Of a stretch of DNA of 64,000 nucleotides, positions 19,710 to 29,867 are shown piece after piece. Each line of letters opens with the position of its first letter. Positions within the stretch are counted from its first letter, which is position 1. The notes under the pieces were generated by a model. The model was not told the DNA's origin. It made no database searches and worked only from the letters and a program-made list of their open reading frames with translations. The translations under genes and the position numbers were made by a program. This DNA is from Sphingomonadales bacterium Ga0077559. Its GTDB lineage: Bacteria; Pseudomonadota; Alphaproteobacteria; Sphingomonadales; Sphingomonadaceae. The stretch lies in contig LNFK01000025.1 in the NCBI GenBank assembly GCA_001464315.1, forward strand, positions 1 to 64,000, given 5' to 3'.

Positions 19710-20933
19710 GTGTCTGCTGTTTCGCCACTCGCAATTCCCTTTCCTCACATGCCTGACATCGCAGGTGCAACACCGCGTATTGCCCGCGCCGGTTACAAAG
19801 ACTGGGGGCGGTGTGATCTGACATTTGTCGAACTTTCGGCAGGTACTACAGTCGCTGGCGTAACGACGCGCAATCTCTGTTGCTCGTCAGAAGTTGAATT
19901 ATGTCGTGAAAATTTGAAGGGCGGCAAAGCGCGTGCATTGGTGGTCAACGCAGGCAATAGCAATGCATTTACCGGCTATCGCGGGCGTGAGGCGGTTGAA
20001 GCGATCACAGCTAAAGTTGCGGTGCATTTGGGTTGCCCAAAATCCGAAATCTTTGTGTCCTCGACGGGAGTGATCGGCGTACCGCTTCCCAAAGACAAAG
20101 CTGAAACTGGGCTGGACAGCGCCTTCACCGCACATCCATGCAATTGGGAAGAGGCGACCAATACCATTGGAACCACTGACACATTTGCAAAAGGCGCGAC
20201 TGCAAGCGCTATCGTCGATGGCCGCAAGGTGCATCTAACCGGCATTATCAAAGGCTCGGGCATGATTGCGCCCGACATGGCGACGATGCTCGGTTATATT
20301 TTTACCGATGCGGCTGTCGATGCGGCTTTTTTGCAGCAATTGCTGTCTGCATCCAATCAAACCAGCTTCAGTTGCATTACCGTGGACAGCGACACTTCGA
20401 CCAGTGACACGGTGCTGGCGTTCGCAACCGGCAAGGCAGATAACGCCCCTCTAAGTTCATTCAAAGACACTGGGGCGGACGCCTTTGCCTCCGCACTTAA
20501 CGACATCTGCCGGCAGCTCGCGCATCTGGTCGTACGCGATGGCGAAGGTGCACAGAAATTCATCCAAATCAGCGTCATCGGTGCTGTGAGCGACGACAGT
20601 GCGCGCCGTGTAGGGCTGGCCATCGCCAACTCACCTTTGGTGAAGACCGCGATTGCTGGCGAGGACGCGAACTGGGGCCGTGTTGTCATGGCTGTTGGAA
20701 AAGCGGGCGAACCTGCGGATCGTGACAAATTATCGATAAGCTTCGGGACGACAATCGTTGCGCGCGATGGTTTGCCCGTCGATGGCTATGACGAAACGCC
20801 CGTGACTGCGCACTTGCAAGGTCAAGATATCGAAATCGGCGTTGATTTGGGCCTTGGCGATGGCCGCGCGACCGTTTGGACGTGCGACCTCACTCATGCC
20901 TATATCAGCATCAACGCCGATTATCGAAGTTAA
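19710..20933 (+). CDS. argJ: Bifunctional ornithine acetyltransferase / N-acetylglutamate synthase
   Basis: A 407-residue enzyme of arginine synthesis that transfers the acetyl group from N-acetylornithine to glutamate. Key segments are [36 protein letters not shown] and [10 protein letters not shown]. The autoprocessing site lies in [10 protein letters not shown], where the Thr becomes the catalytic N-terminus of the beta chain. The open frame starts at 19569, but GTG at 19710 (VSAVSPLA) fits the family N-terminus and avoids the divergent secreted-protein gene. The last residues end in the usual [17 protein letters not shown]-type tail. Its stop overlaps the trxA stop by 4 bases. Confidence 0.95.
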   Translation: MSAVSPLAIPFPHMPDIAGATPRIARAGYKDWGRCDLTFVELSAGTTVAGVTTRNLCCSSEVELCRENLKGGKARALVVNAGNSNAFTGYRGREAVEAITAKVAVHLGCPKSEIFVSSTGVIGVPLPKDKAETGLDSAFTAHPCNWEEATNTIGTTDTFAKGATASAIVDGRKVHLTGIIKGSGMIAPDMATMLGYIFTDAAVDAAFLQQLLSASNQTSFSCITVDSDTSTSDTVLAFATGKADNAPLSSFKDTGADAFASALNDICRQLAHLVVRDGEGAQKFIQISVIGAVSDDSARRVGLAIANSPLVKTAIAGEDANWGRVVMAVGKAGEPADRDKLSISFGTTIVARDGLPVDGYDETPVTAHLQGQDIEIGVDLGLGDGRATVWTCDLTHAYISINADYRS

Positions 20934-21250
20934 AGCGCAGCTTCGAGCCAGCTTTTGAGTTGCGCCTTTGGCGCTGCACCGACTTTAGTGTCGGCAATTT
21001 CGCCATTTTTGAAAAGGATCATCGTTGGAATACCGCGCACGCCATATTTGGCAGGCGTATCAGGATGTTCGTCGATATTGAGCTTCACGATATCGACCTG
21101 TCCGCCCAATTCTTCGCTTATTTCCTCAAGGCTCGGCCCGATCATCTTACACGGTCCGCACCATTCTGCCCAGAAATCGACCAGAACGGGCCTGCTGGAT
21201 TTAAGGACCTGAGCGTCGAAATCGCTGTCGCCAACTGAAGTGGTAGCCAT
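20930..21250 (-). CDS. trxA: Thioredoxin
   Basis: A 106-residue cytoplasmic thioredoxin with the active site WCGPC at residues 30-34 ([13 protein letters not shown]) and the cis-proline loop [11 protein letters not shown]. It reduces disulfides in ribonucleotide reductase, peroxiredoxins and others. The start [11 protein letters not shown] at 21250 has a good GGAG Shine-Dalgarno 6 bases upstream; the frame runs on to 21337 without support. It closes the divL-to-addA operon, 83 bp after addA, and could also have its own promoter there. Confidence 0.96.
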   Translation of the reverse strand: MATTSVGDSDFDAQVLKSSRPVLVDFWAEWCGPCKMIGPSLEEISEELGGQVDIVKLNIDEHPDTPAKYGVRGIPTMILFKNGEIADTKVGAAPKAQLKSWLEAAL

Positions 21251-21333
21251 AATAATCTCCTTTGCTTGACTAACAATGTATGCCGCTGGTCGAGGCAAAA
21301 CAAGCTGGCGTGGCGATAGTTTTGCTTGGCAGC

Positions 21334-24300
21334 TCAAGAGCCGGGTTTGTGCGCCGCCAATATTTCGTCCGATAGGGTAAGCAGGCGAGGCGCATGGGTG
21401 AACAGCAACGATGCCTCAATTTTGCTGTCCGGAAAGATAGTTTGCAGCGCAGCGGTATAATGCGCCATTTGCCGCAGATAGGGTTTGGCTACCCCATTCT
21501 CATCCTGCGGCACCGAGCGACCAGTCTTGAAATCGACAAACCTTACAAGTCCCGGCTCGACTACTAAGCGATCGATCCTGCCCGTAATAACGGTTTCCCC
21601 AACCAATGCCGCCAAAGGCACTTCGGCCCTTGCATCCGGGCCAAAAAATGCGGCCCACTCTGGCGTTTCGAGCACCGTACGAACAGAGTTCAGAAGTTGC
21701 GCTTTATCGATTGCGGGATCGCGCACTGTCACATCCAGCCAAGCCTTAGCGGCATCCAGTGAAGCGGTGCCGGCGATCCGCTCGAACAAGGCGTGCAGCA
21801 GCTTGCCGCGTTCCGCTGCGGCGCGCATCGCGTTGGAGGTAGGCGCATCGCCAAAGTCATCATCATCCAGCCGCGAGGGCACTAGCGGGCGCGGCGGGCG
21901 CGATTCTTCGGGTGCTTTTGAAAGCAGCCAGGTCGGCTGTTCCATTTGAACGGCAAATTGTGCTGGCTCTGCTTGTTTGGTGACTTTTGGCGATCCGGTC
22001 ACGCCGTTTTCGCCGATATGCCGCATGACCTGGCCCCAGCGAGTATCGTCGTTCCAACTACAACCCAAAGCTATCATGCCGCGTTCAAGCATCACGAACC
22101 AACTGTCAGCAGCAGCCTCACCCTTGCGGCTGATGCCAAACGAACCGCCCATGATCAGCCGTTCTTCGGCGCGGGTGATAGCAACGTAGAGCAAACGTTT
22201 ATGCTCCTGCAACTCGCGCTCTTTCTGCATTTTGACAATCTCAGCCAAGCGGCCCGATTGCTCGGAACTTCGAATCGGTAACAAGGGCGTTCGCCCGCCG
22301 TCATCCATCAGAAGTTCTGCTGTTCGGTCGGGCTTCTTGCCCGGGTCGGATGTGGTATCGGCCAAAACGACGACGGCCGCTTGCAGGCCCTTGGAACCGT
22401 GCACGGTCATCACGCGCACTTCGTTCGCGCTGCCCTCGCCCTCGCGCTTGATTTCAATATCGCCGCGGTCGAACCATCCGAGAAAGCTCTGCAGCCCGCC
22501 CCCTTGCTGCTGTTGAAACTGGAGCGCGGTGTTGAGCATTTCTTCAATTGGAACGAGCGCCTCTGTCCCCAGCCGCGCCACAAATTTCCGCCGCGCGCCG
22601 ATTGTCCCAGACAAGATATCCTCGAGAAAATCATACACGGTTATATAATCGGCCTTGTCGAGCACGGCGCGCAAGGGTTCGATGTCAGCGGCAATTGCCT
22701 CCTGTTCGCGCAAATGCTGCCACAGACTTACCTGCCGATTGCCGCGATAGCCGAATTGCAGCAGGCGGTCTTGATCCCAACCAATAATCGGCGAGACCAA
22801 TATGCAGGCCAGACTCAAATCATCGTCAGGCTGCAACACAAAGCGGATGACGGCGAGCAGATCCTGCACCACCAAAGGCTGTGCGAGGCGCAATCGGTCA
22901 ATTCCGGCCACGGGTACTCCGCGTTCATGCAATTGGGCTACCAGCAATGATGCGAGCTCGCCCCGGCTGCGCAACAAGAACATGATATCACCGGGTTCGA
23001 GATGCCGGTCGTGCGATGCAAGCCATGGGCGTTCCTCTATCAATGCCTTTACGTGGTCAGCAAGTTTGGAGGCTAGGAGACGCTTTTCGTTGCTGACCCA
23101 GTTCTCTTCGTCCTCATCATTGTCGTTTGCGGCCTGATCCCCTGTCGCAGAACCCGCAACGACAGGTGCAAGCAGTTCGACCAAACCGACCTGGGGTTTT
23201 TGGCTATAATGCGGTTCGATACCGTCGCTGATCCCGAATTGCTCAGCTCCGGTTGTTTCGATGACGGCGTTGACAAAATCGAGAATGGGGGCGGTTGACC
23301 GAAAACTTTGCGACAATGTCAGCGGCCGCAGTTCGGATCCCGCATCCTCGATACGCTGCGAAAACGTCTTTCCAGCCTCGCGATATCTTTCGGGGGCGGT
23401 GCCTTGGAAGCCGTAAATCGCCTGCTTGAAATCGCCAACCGAGAAGATGGTCCGGTTCCTCTCGGAATGCTGACCCATTCCACTGAAAAAATCCGCCGCC
23501 AGCGCGCCGATGATGTCCCACTGCGCTTTGTTGGTGTCCTGCGATTCGTCGACCAAAATGTGATCGATCTGCCGGTCAAGTTTGAAACGCACCCATTCCG
23601 ACATATGGCTTGTACCGAGCAACGCCGCAGTGCGCCGGATCATGTCATCGAAATCGATAACTCCGCGTTCGTGCTTCGCTTGCGAATAAAAGCGCGCAAA
23701 TTCCTTTCCGACAAGCAATGCCTTCGCCAAACGGTCGGCATAGGCGGCCCGATTGAGTTGATCGGTCAGCGATTTGGTCCAACGATAAAGTTCAAGCGCC
23801 AGAGCGGCATAGGCATCGTTGACTGGCGTATATGCGCTTGACGACACCATGGGTTCACCCTTGGCATTTGACCAGCAGCTATGAAGCATCGCAAAATTAG
23901 CCGCGCGTTGCTCGGGATCAAGTGCCAGCCAATCGTAAATTGCCTGAGCCCGCTTTCCGCCGCGGCTGTCCGCCTTGCCCTTGCACCAGATCAAATTTTG
24001 TTCAGCAATCGACCGGATCGAAGCATCGTTGATTTCCTCGTCGGTGAGCATGCTTTGAAGCATTAATTCCGGCGGTCCCGCGAAAGTTACCTCGGCTAAT
24101 CGCCGCGCCCAAACCGACGCGCCCTCCCCATCAGGTATCTCAGCCATGACATCGGGCACAGCCGCGCATTTGTGCAAAAAGGCGGTGGCGGCATCTTCAC
24201 CCATCGCAAGGCTTAGGCTCTGGAGGTTTTTTATCAATTCCTCGTTGCCGCTCTTCTCTGCAGCGATAATCATCGCGGATAGCGCCTGCCGTTGAAGCTC

Positions 24301-24774
24301 CTTCTGCTCGGGCCCCTCAATCGGTTTGAAACCGGGTACAAGCCCCGCCTCTTCGGGAAAGCTACCAAGCAAGGACTGGCAGAAACTGTGGATCGTCATG
24401 ATCTGCAAACCGCCGCCGGGCGCGTCGAGAACCTTTGCAAATAACTCGCTTGCCCGTTGCCGCGCATCTGGCCCCGATTTTGCGCCGATCGCTTCCAAAT
24501 CGCGGAACAACGCATGATCGTCCAACTGCACCCATAAGGCCAGCAGCTGGTTTATGCGCTCAGCCATTTCCGCCGCGCCCGCCTTGGTAAACGTAATGCA
24601 CAGCAGATTTTCCGGCTCGACACCGTCCTCCAGCAACAAACGTATCACACGCGCAGTCAAAACTTGCGTCTTGCCGGTCCCTGCCGATGCGCTTAGCCAA
24701 ATATTGTCACTTGGCTGCACTGCCTGCAGTTGCGACAGGATAAGCGGTTTCAGACTTTTATCCTTGTCCCTCAT
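21334..24774 (-). CDS. addA: Double-strand break repair helicase-nuclease subunit AddA
   Basis: A 1146-residue UvrD-family helicase with a C-terminal nuclease domain; with AddB it resects double-strand breaks for RecA loading, replacing RecBCD. Motor motifs are Walker [18 protein letters not shown] ([15 protein letters not shown]), [22 protein letters not shown] and [13 protein letters not shown]. The nuclease domain has [11 protein letters not shown] near the end. ATG at 24774 overlaps the addB stop as ATGA and gives [11 protein letters not shown]; the longer frame from 24813 lies within addB. Confidence 0.96.
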   Translation of the reverse strand: MRDKDKSLKPLILSQLQAVQPSDNIWLSASAGTGKTQVLTARVIRLLLEDGVEPENLLCITFTKAGAAEMAERINQLLALWVQLDDHALFRDLEAIGAKSGPDARQRASELFAKVLDAPGGGLQIMTIHSFCQSLLGSFPEEAGLVPGFKPIEGPEQKELQRQALSAMIIAAEKSGNEELIKNLQSLSLAMGEDAATAFLHKCAAVPDVMAEIPDGEGASVWARRLAEVTFAGPPELMLQSMLTDEEINDASIRSIAEQNLIWCKGKADSRGGKRAQAIYDWLALDPEQRAANFAMLHSCWSNAKGEPMVSSSAYTPVNDAYAALALELYRWTKSLTDQLNRAAYADRLAKALLVGKEFARFYSQAKHERGVIDFDDMIRRTAALLGTSHMSEWVRFKLDRQIDHILVDESQDTNKAQWDIIGALAADFFSGMGQHSERNRTIFSVGDFKQAIYGFQGTAPERYREAGKTFSQRIEDAGSELRPLTLSQSFRSTAPILDFVNAVIETTGAEQFGISDGIEPHYSQKPQVGLVELLAPVVAGSATGDQAANDNDEDEENWVSNEKRLLASKLADHVKALIEERPWLASHDRHLEPGDIMFLLRSRGELASLLVAQLHERGVPVAGIDRLRLAQPLVVQDLLAVIRFVLQPDDDLSLACILVSPIIGWDQDRLLQFGYRGNRQVSLWQHLREQEAIAADIEPLRAVLDKADYITVYDFLEDILSGTIGARRKFVARLGTEALVPIEEMLNTALQFQQQQGGGLQSFLGWFDRGDIEIKREGEGSANEVRVMTVHGSKGLQAAVVVLADTTSDPGKKPDRTAELLMDDGGRTPLLPIRSSEQSGRLAEIVKMQKERELQEHKRLLYVAITRAEERLIMGGSFGISRKGEAAADSWFVMLERGMIALGCSWNDDTRWGQVMRHIGENGVTGSPKVTKQAEPAQFAVQMEQPTWLLSKAPEESRPPRPLVPSRLDDDDFGDAPTSNAMRAAAERGKLLHALFERIAGTASLDAAKAWLDVTVRDPAIDKAQLLNSVRTVLETPEWAAFFGPDARAEVPLAALVGETVITGRIDRLVVEPGLVRFVDFKTGRSVPQDENGVAKPYLRQMAHYTAALQTIFPDSKIEASLLFTHAPRLLTLSDEILAAHKPGS

Positions 24775-27749
24775 TCCAAGCCCGCCTCGGTTATCGATTG
24801 ACGGCCATCCCATTCTTGCCGTCGCATCAACTGATCATAGTCAGCATAATCGGAATATTCAGGGTTAAGCTTGGCCGTAAACGGCACCGAACCCAATATC
24901 CATTTGCTTAAAGCGACCTCTGCCTCCGCCGTTACGAACGCGACAAACTCGTCCGGTGCATGCTTTTTGTCGCTGGCCTTGGTGCTCGTTGCTACCGAAA
25001 CATATCCGAAAGCGCGGTCTTTGTTCTTGGCTAGGCTCCAATATTCGAACCTCATCGCTTCACCGCTGACGCCCTTGATACCGCCGCGCTCCGCCATCAA
25101 TCCGACAAGCCCCAATTGCAGCGCAAAGCCTGCGTTGACCTGCTTGGGCTTGGGCGGCATCCCGGTTTTGTAATCGATGATGACAAGGCTGCCATCCGCG
25201 AGCGCATCGATCCGGTCGGCGCGTCCGCTGATCGGCACACCGAGCAGTTCGGTTTGCCCCTTTTCCTCGGCGATCAACAGGCGGCGTCCATCTTCATAGC
25301 GCATGCGCTGGGTCTCGAGCGCGATCCAGCGCAGACCATCGGCGATGCGAGGCTGCCATAATGTGCGAAGCAACGGATCGAGCGCGCCGTCTTTCAGCAT
25401 ATCCTCTGCGCGCGCGATCAGCCTTGCCGGTGCGCAATCATCTTGTTGAAACCAGTCTTGCAGTATTTGATGCACCAAAGTGCCGCGCCATGCATGGCTG
25501 GGGTCGGCGTCAACCGCATCCAGAACCTTGAACCCCAATATTCGTTTGGCGTAGAAAGAATAGGGATCGGACTTGAGTTGGTCGAAATCGGTAATCGAGA
25601 TTTTTACCTGACGCTGCGTCAAGGACGGTGTAGGTTCAGGCCTGCTAGCAAAATGCTGCTTTTCTGACGGACGGTCGAGTAATTCCGCCAGACGTCCAGA
25701 TGTATCATCTATCTCTAGCTGGTCGCCAAGCAGCGCCTTGATCCGAAGCAAAAAGCGCGATGCGACGGTCGGACCTCCACGATCTCTTTTGGCGCGGGTC
25801 AGCAACACTTCGCTTGAACCCAACGCAGTCGCGAGATCATGCGCTGACAGCCCGATATTCCGGTCAAGCGTCGCCAGCCCCAAATGCTTGCGAATTGCGG
25901 GCGCTAGCCACGGATCGGGTTGAGCGATTTGCGGCCAGGTTGTTTCGTTAAGCCCGGCGCATATAATCATATTTGCCTGCTGCATCCGCGCCTCGAGCAA
26001 ACCGAAAATCGCGACACGGGGATGGCCGCCATAAGGTGGACGGACGACAGCGCCTGACATCAATTCGTTCAATATCGACGGGAGAGATGCGCCGTCTGAA
26101 AACGGAATTGCGGAGAGGTTACACGCGCTCAGATCTTCCCAGATCCGCGCCAATTCGCGCCCAGCGCTACCCCTCCATATCTGGCCGTTCGTCAGCGCCC
26201 CCGCAACTGTCTGGATGGCATCAAGCATGATTGCCAGATTTGGCCTTGGTATATTTTCAAGTGCCGTTAGCTGGCCCGAAAAATCGATCCACCATGCTCG
26301 AATTGCGTCATCATCGGGCAAATCTTTCGCCAGCTTGTCGGTGATTGCGACGAGACCGACGCCTGCAGCTGGGCCTCGCAATTTTAGGTCTAAGGACCGC
26401 GCATTTTTCAACCACTCAAGCCGTTGATCCCCGGCATTCACCAACGGATGTTTGGCGATCTCCAAGATGTTGGTAGCGGCAAATCTGTTGGCCACCGCTT
26501 CAGCCAAGGCAAGTATCAACGTGCCTTCCGGCGTCTGAAGCAACTGTCGGCCCGCGCTGTCATCGACCGAAATGCCCCAGCGCCGCAACTGCGACGAAAC
26601 CCGCGTCGCCAGCTCGCGGTCCGGTGTGATGACGGCGACCCGTTTGCCCGCCTTTTCGAGTGCCGCGCGCACTTGGACCGCTATGATTTTGGCCTCAGTG
26701 GCACTGTCGCTCGCTTCGGCCAATTTTACGTTAGCAAGGCGTTTGCGCACCGCGGGCAGATCGCGCCATGCTGTGCTTTGCTCCGGTAAACAGAATATAT
26801 CGGCTATAACATTAGTTTGGGCTATTACGCCCGCCATCGCAATATTTTCGACCTCGTCACGGTTAATCCCCATGCGGTCAAGCAGAAGTTTTAGATGAAA
26901 CTGTGGATGAACCTCCACATTGCGTCTTTTCCGAGGTTGTCCATCCTCTTTATCCTGGTCCGACAGCGCATCCCAATCCGCTTTGCGCATTTCGAGGTCA
27001 ACACCCGGCAGAATAACAATCCCATCAGCGATGCGGGTTATCCGTCGCAGCAACCGTACAACGGCAGGGGCGGATGTTGTTATCCCCGCGGCGATGATCG
27101 GGAATTTGGCTGGGGCGTCCCGCAACCGCGACTCAAGTTTGCCTAGTAAAAGGTTTCGACGCTCGGCAGGACCCAATAACTTGCGGCGCGCAAGTTCAGC
27201 TCGAAAAGCAGGCAGAATGTTCTGAATTTGCCCGTAAGATCGCTGCCAATGCTCGGCAAGGTCGGCCTCGACGTTGAGATCGGCAATCACGTCTATGTCG
27301 ACCTGCTCGATTTCAAGTTCGTCGATCATTTCTGCGAGTTTTCGCGCCAACCGCAGTGCTTCGGCGGCCGAGACCGTTTGTCCCGTCGGCCGATTCTGCA
27401 TTACCAACTCAGCCAGCAATACGATGCGCGCCGTGGCGTTGATTACTGGCCAAATTGCGTCGTTTTCCGCCAATGGATCAAGCAAAGGTCCGAGCGCTTC
27501 GTCCAGGGCCAGATCGCCGACGGCTACCATGCGCGGCAGCAACAACCCCGGCGATGCCTGCCGCACGAAAGCTTCGGTCATTGCTTTAATCGCACGGTTG
27601 TTGGGGAGCAGCATGACCATGTTGGTGATTGCCAGCGGGTCGCTACCCGCTCGGCCGAGAATATGTACAGCCGTTGCATCACTGACATTCGCCCCAAGCG
27701 GCACGTTAAAAACGCGCGCACGCGTCGGGCGCGGTTCAGTCTCCGACAT
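24771..27749 (-). CDS. addB: Double-strand break repair protein AddB (alphaproteobacterial type)
   Basis: A 992-residue partner of AddA. It has an inactivated helicase-like body (MLLPNNRAIKAMTEAF near the N-terminus) and a C-terminal RecB-like nuclease whose motif is LVIIDYKTGMPPK, following the conserved HQILQDWF segment. In this family AddB supplies one of the two nuclease sites and recognises the Chi-like signal. Its start overlaps the end of murU by 14 bases and its stop overlaps addA's start, so all three are coupled. Confidence 0.94.
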   Translation of the reverse strand: MSETEPRPTRARVFNVPLGANVSDATAVHILGRAGSDPLAITNMVMLLPNNRAIKAMTEAFVRQASPGLLLPRMVAVGDLALDEALGPLLDPLAENDAIWPVINATARIVLLAELVMQNRPTGQTVSAAEALRLARKLAEMIDELEIEQVDIDVIADLNVEADLAEHWQRSYGQIQNILPAFRAELARRKLLGPAERRNLLLGKLESRLRDAPAKFPIIAAGITTSAPAVVRLLRRITRIADGIVILPGVDLEMRKADWDALSDQDKEDGQPRKRRNVEVHPQFHLKLLLDRMGINRDEVENIAMAGVIAQTNVIADIFCLPEQSTAWRDLPAVRKRLANVKLAEASDSATEAKIIAVQVRAALEKAGKRVAVITPDRELATRVSSQLRRWGISVDDSAGRQLLQTPEGTLILALAEAVANRFAATNILEIAKHPLVNAGDQRLEWLKNARSLDLKLRGPAAGVGLVAITDKLAKDLPDDDAIRAWWIDFSGQLTALENIPRPNLAIMLDAIQTVAGALTNGQIWRGSAGRELARIWEDLSACNLSAIPFSDGASLPSILNELMSGAVVRPPYGGHPRVAIFGLLEARMQQANMIICAGLNETTWPQIAQPDPWLAPAIRKHLGLATLDRNIGLSAHDLATALGSSEVLLTRAKRDRGGPTVASRFLLRIKALLGDQLEIDDTSGRLAELLDRPSEKQHFASRPEPTPSLTQRQVKISITDFDQLKSDPYSFYAKRILGFKVLDAVDADPSHAWRGTLVHQILQDWFQQDDCAPARLIARAEDMLKDGALDPLLRTLWQPRIADGLRWIALETQRMRYEDGRRLLIAEEKGQTELLGVPISGRADRIDALADGSLVIIDYKTGMPPKPKQVNAGFALQLGLVGLMAERGGIKGVSGEAMRFEYWSLAKNKDRAFGYVSVATSTKASDKKHAPDEFVAFVTAEAEVALSKWILGSVPFTAKLNPEYSDYADYDQLMRRQEWDGRQSITEAGLE

Positions 27750-28464
27750 GTTCCGTCAGTTTTTGTTCGGTAGCGGTAATGGCGGCAGGATAGCCAACAT
27801 CGAACCAAAGGCCTTTATGTTCGAGCCCGAAGCAACGGCCTTGCGCAATGGCTCGATCCCAAAAAACATTTGTTGAAAAGACGTCAGACGGCGCATCCAC
27901 GATCAGCCGCTTGGACAGCATTTGTATGCCAGTCCACACAAAAGTGCCCTGCTCGTCGGGGCGGCGGCGAGAGAGTAGCCCGTCGCTTGCCATATCAAAG
28001 TCGCCCTGGCCTTGCGTGTTGTAAGCGTTGTTAAAAGGCACCAACAACATCAGGACATCCATAATGTCGCCGTCCCAAGCGCGCATCAGCCTTGCAAAGG
28101 CATTCTCACCAGCATCGGTCCACCAATTGTCGGCATTGACGCACAGAAACGGATCATCAGTTATCAGCGGCAGCGCACGAACTAGGCCACCGCCAGTATC
28201 GAGCAACAGGTCTCGTTCGTCCGAAATAGTGACGTCGAGATCGTTGGCGTTCCGCGCCATATGGTCTTCGACCTGGCTGGCCCGATAATGCGCGTTGATA
28301 ACAACCTTGCCGACGCCGGCATCGCGCAAGTGGTCGAGAACATGATCGAGCAACGCCACGCCGCCAACTTCTATCAACGGCTTTGGCCGGTCGGCGGTCA
28401 GCGGCATCATTCGGGTGCCCTTGCCTGCCGCCATGATCATCGCGGTATCGACATGTCTATTCAT
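27736..28464 (-). CDS. murU: MurNAc-1-phosphate uridylyltransferase (MurU-like)
   Basis: A 242-residue nucleotidyltransferase. The N-terminus MIMAAGKGTRMMPLT followed by DRPKPLIEVGG is the sugar-nucleotide pyrophosphorylase signature, and the metal-binding Asp lies in FLCVNADNWW. Position next to an AmgK-type kinase identifies it as MurU, which makes UDP-MurNAc from MurNAc-1-phosphate and UTP. This salvage route bypasses MurA/MurB and fosfomycin sensitivity in Pseudomonas. It overlaps amgK by 8 bases and addB by 14. The substrate is inferred from homology and context. Confidence 0.9.
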   Translation of the reverse strand: MNRHVDTAMIMAAGKGTRMMPLTADRPKPLIEVGGVALLDHVLDHLRDAGVGKVVINAHYRASQVEDHMARNANDLDVTISDERDLLLDTGGGLVRALPLITDDPFLCVNADNWWTDAGENAFARLMRAWDGDIMDVLMLLVPFNNAYNTQGQGDFDMASDGLLSRRRPDEQGTFVWTGIQMLSKRLIVDAPSDVFSTNVFWDRAIAQGRCFGLEHKGLWFDVGYPAAITATEQKLTEHVGD

Positions 28465-29452
28465 GCATCGTGACAGACAAAGGCGACTGTGCGCGGACCT
28501 CTGCCGGAATATTCCGGTCGAACCAGTCTTTCAATGAAGCAAGGCCGGGATGTGCCAGATCGCGTTCCAGTAGACCCCACATGCGCGGCAGAAGCGCCAA
28601 ATATCGGTCCTTTCCATCGCGCTTCCAAAGGCGTGTGAATATTCCGATTATCTTTGTATTTCGCTGCGCGCCCAACAACGCATAATGCAGGTCAAAATCC
28701 TTATCCGGCAGGGCGCTTTGTTTATAATGTTCCAGCATCGCCCGTTCCAGTTCTAGCGAAACATCGCGCCGTGCATCCTGCAGCAATGAAACCAGATCAT
28801 AAGCCGGGTGCCCGACCAGCGCGTCTTGGAAATCGATGAGGCCCTGCTGTCCATCTTCGAGCAGCATGATATTTTCCGCGTGATAGTCACGCAAAACCGT
28901 CACCTGTTGATGCTGCGCAACCGGTACAAGCGCGTCTGTCCAGACATTGTCAAAACTGTCTTGGTCGACCGGCAGCGCCATTGCAGGCAAATACCATTCG
29001 GTGAGCAAACGCACCTCGCGCAAGTAAGCGGCCATATCATATGGAGCGATTTCGGCGCTAGTTTGACGAGACAGGTCAACGATTACGTCGATCGCATGTT
29101 TGTAAACCGCAAATTCCTCGCCAGGATAATCGTCCAAATGCTCGCGCATCCTTTGGTCGCCGAAGTCTTCGATCAGCACCAGTCCGCGTGACAGATCCTT
29201 GGCAAAAATGCTGGGTGCCCGAAAGCCATGCTTGGCCAGATATTCCGCAATATTGATAAAAGGTAGCGGGTCTTCGTGCGGCGGTGGCGCATCCATAAGG
29301 ATCGCCTTCGCGCCACTCTGCGAGGTCACACGGAAATAGCGCCTGAACGACGCGTCACCCGCAACCGGGCTGATAACGCAATCAGACCAACCATATGCAT
29401 GAAGGAAAGACTCTAAACCAGGTGGCGGCGTCATATCAGTTGCTGGCGTCAT
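28457..29452 (-). CDS. amgK: Anomeric MurNAc/GlcNAc kinase (AmgK-like phosphotransferase)
   Basis: A 331-residue protein of the aminoglycoside-phosphotransferase fold. The N-lobe has GDASFRRYFRV and LMDAPPPHEDPLPF with LVLIEDFGDQRM after it. The C-lobe has the catalytic VLRDYHAENIMLL (HxD/N-type loop) and GLIDFQDALVGHPAYDL (metal-binding DFQD). AmgK phosphorylates free MurNAc or GlcNAc at C1 for MurU. The annotated start overlaps tsaE by 17 bases; an internal ATG at 29434 begins one base after the tsaE stop and is equally plausible. It sits between tsaE and murU in one operon. Confidence 0.9.
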   Translation of the reverse strand: MTPATDMTPPPGLESFLHAYGWSDCVISPVAGDASFRRYFRVTSQSGAKAILMDAPPPHEDPLPFINIAEYLAKHGFRAPSIFAKDLSRGLVLIEDFGDQRMREHLDDYPGEEFAVYKHAIDVIVDLSRQTSAEIAPYDMAAYLREVRLLTEWYLPAMALPVDQDSFDNVWTDALVPVAQHQQVTVLRDYHAENIMLLEDGQQGLIDFQDALVGHPAYDLVSLLQDARRDVSLELERAMLEHYKQSALPDKDFDLHYALLGAQRNTKIIGIFTRLWKRDGKDRYLALLPRMWGLLERDLAHPGLASLKDWFDRNIPAEVRAQSPLSVTMHE

Positions 29453-29867
29453 GCGTGTCCATTTTCATTATTACTTCTCGGGTGCCATCGTTCTTTGGAT
29501 TTATGCTAATATGATGGCTGGGCTTCGTATAGCCCGGTCCTGATCGCTCGGCCCATTCGACCAGCGTAATTCTTCCAGAGCGCTCTTCTGCCAGCCCGAG
29601 TTCCTCCAACTCGCCGACATTATTCAGCCGATACAAATCTGCATGCGCTACGGCAATTGATACTTCGGGCGGATCGTAACTATGGACAATCGCGTAAGAC
29701 GGGCTTGAAACTTCTCCCGTGAACCCAAGTCCATGCAATATCCCGGCACATAGCACAGTCTTTCCCGCACCCAATGGCCCATCCACTGCGACCCAGTCAC
29801 CAACCTGCAACCGGGTCGCAAGACGCTCACCAAATGCACGCATTTTATCCTCGGTTGCGATTATCAT
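29436..29867 (-). CDS. tsaE: tRNA threonylcarbamoyladenosine biosynthesis ATPase TsaE
   Basis: A 143-residue P-loop ATPase that works with TsaB and TsaD to make t6A37 in ANN-decoding tRNAs. Walker A is GPLGAGKT at residues 30-37. The family segment FTGEVSSPSYAIVHSY and the DLYRLNNVGELEELGL stretch are clear. Length is usual. The start overlaps the divL stop by ATGA. MtaB, encoded at 50.9 kb, acts on the t6A base that TsaE helps to form, so two steps of the same modification are in this window. Confidence 0.93.
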   Translation of the reverse strand: MIIATEDKMRAFGERLATRLQVGDWVAVDGPLGAGKTVLCAGILHGLGFTGEVSSPSYAIVHSYDPPEVSIAVAHADLYRLNNVGELEELGLAEERSGRITLVEWAERSGPGYTKPSHHISINPKNDGTREVIMKMDTHDASN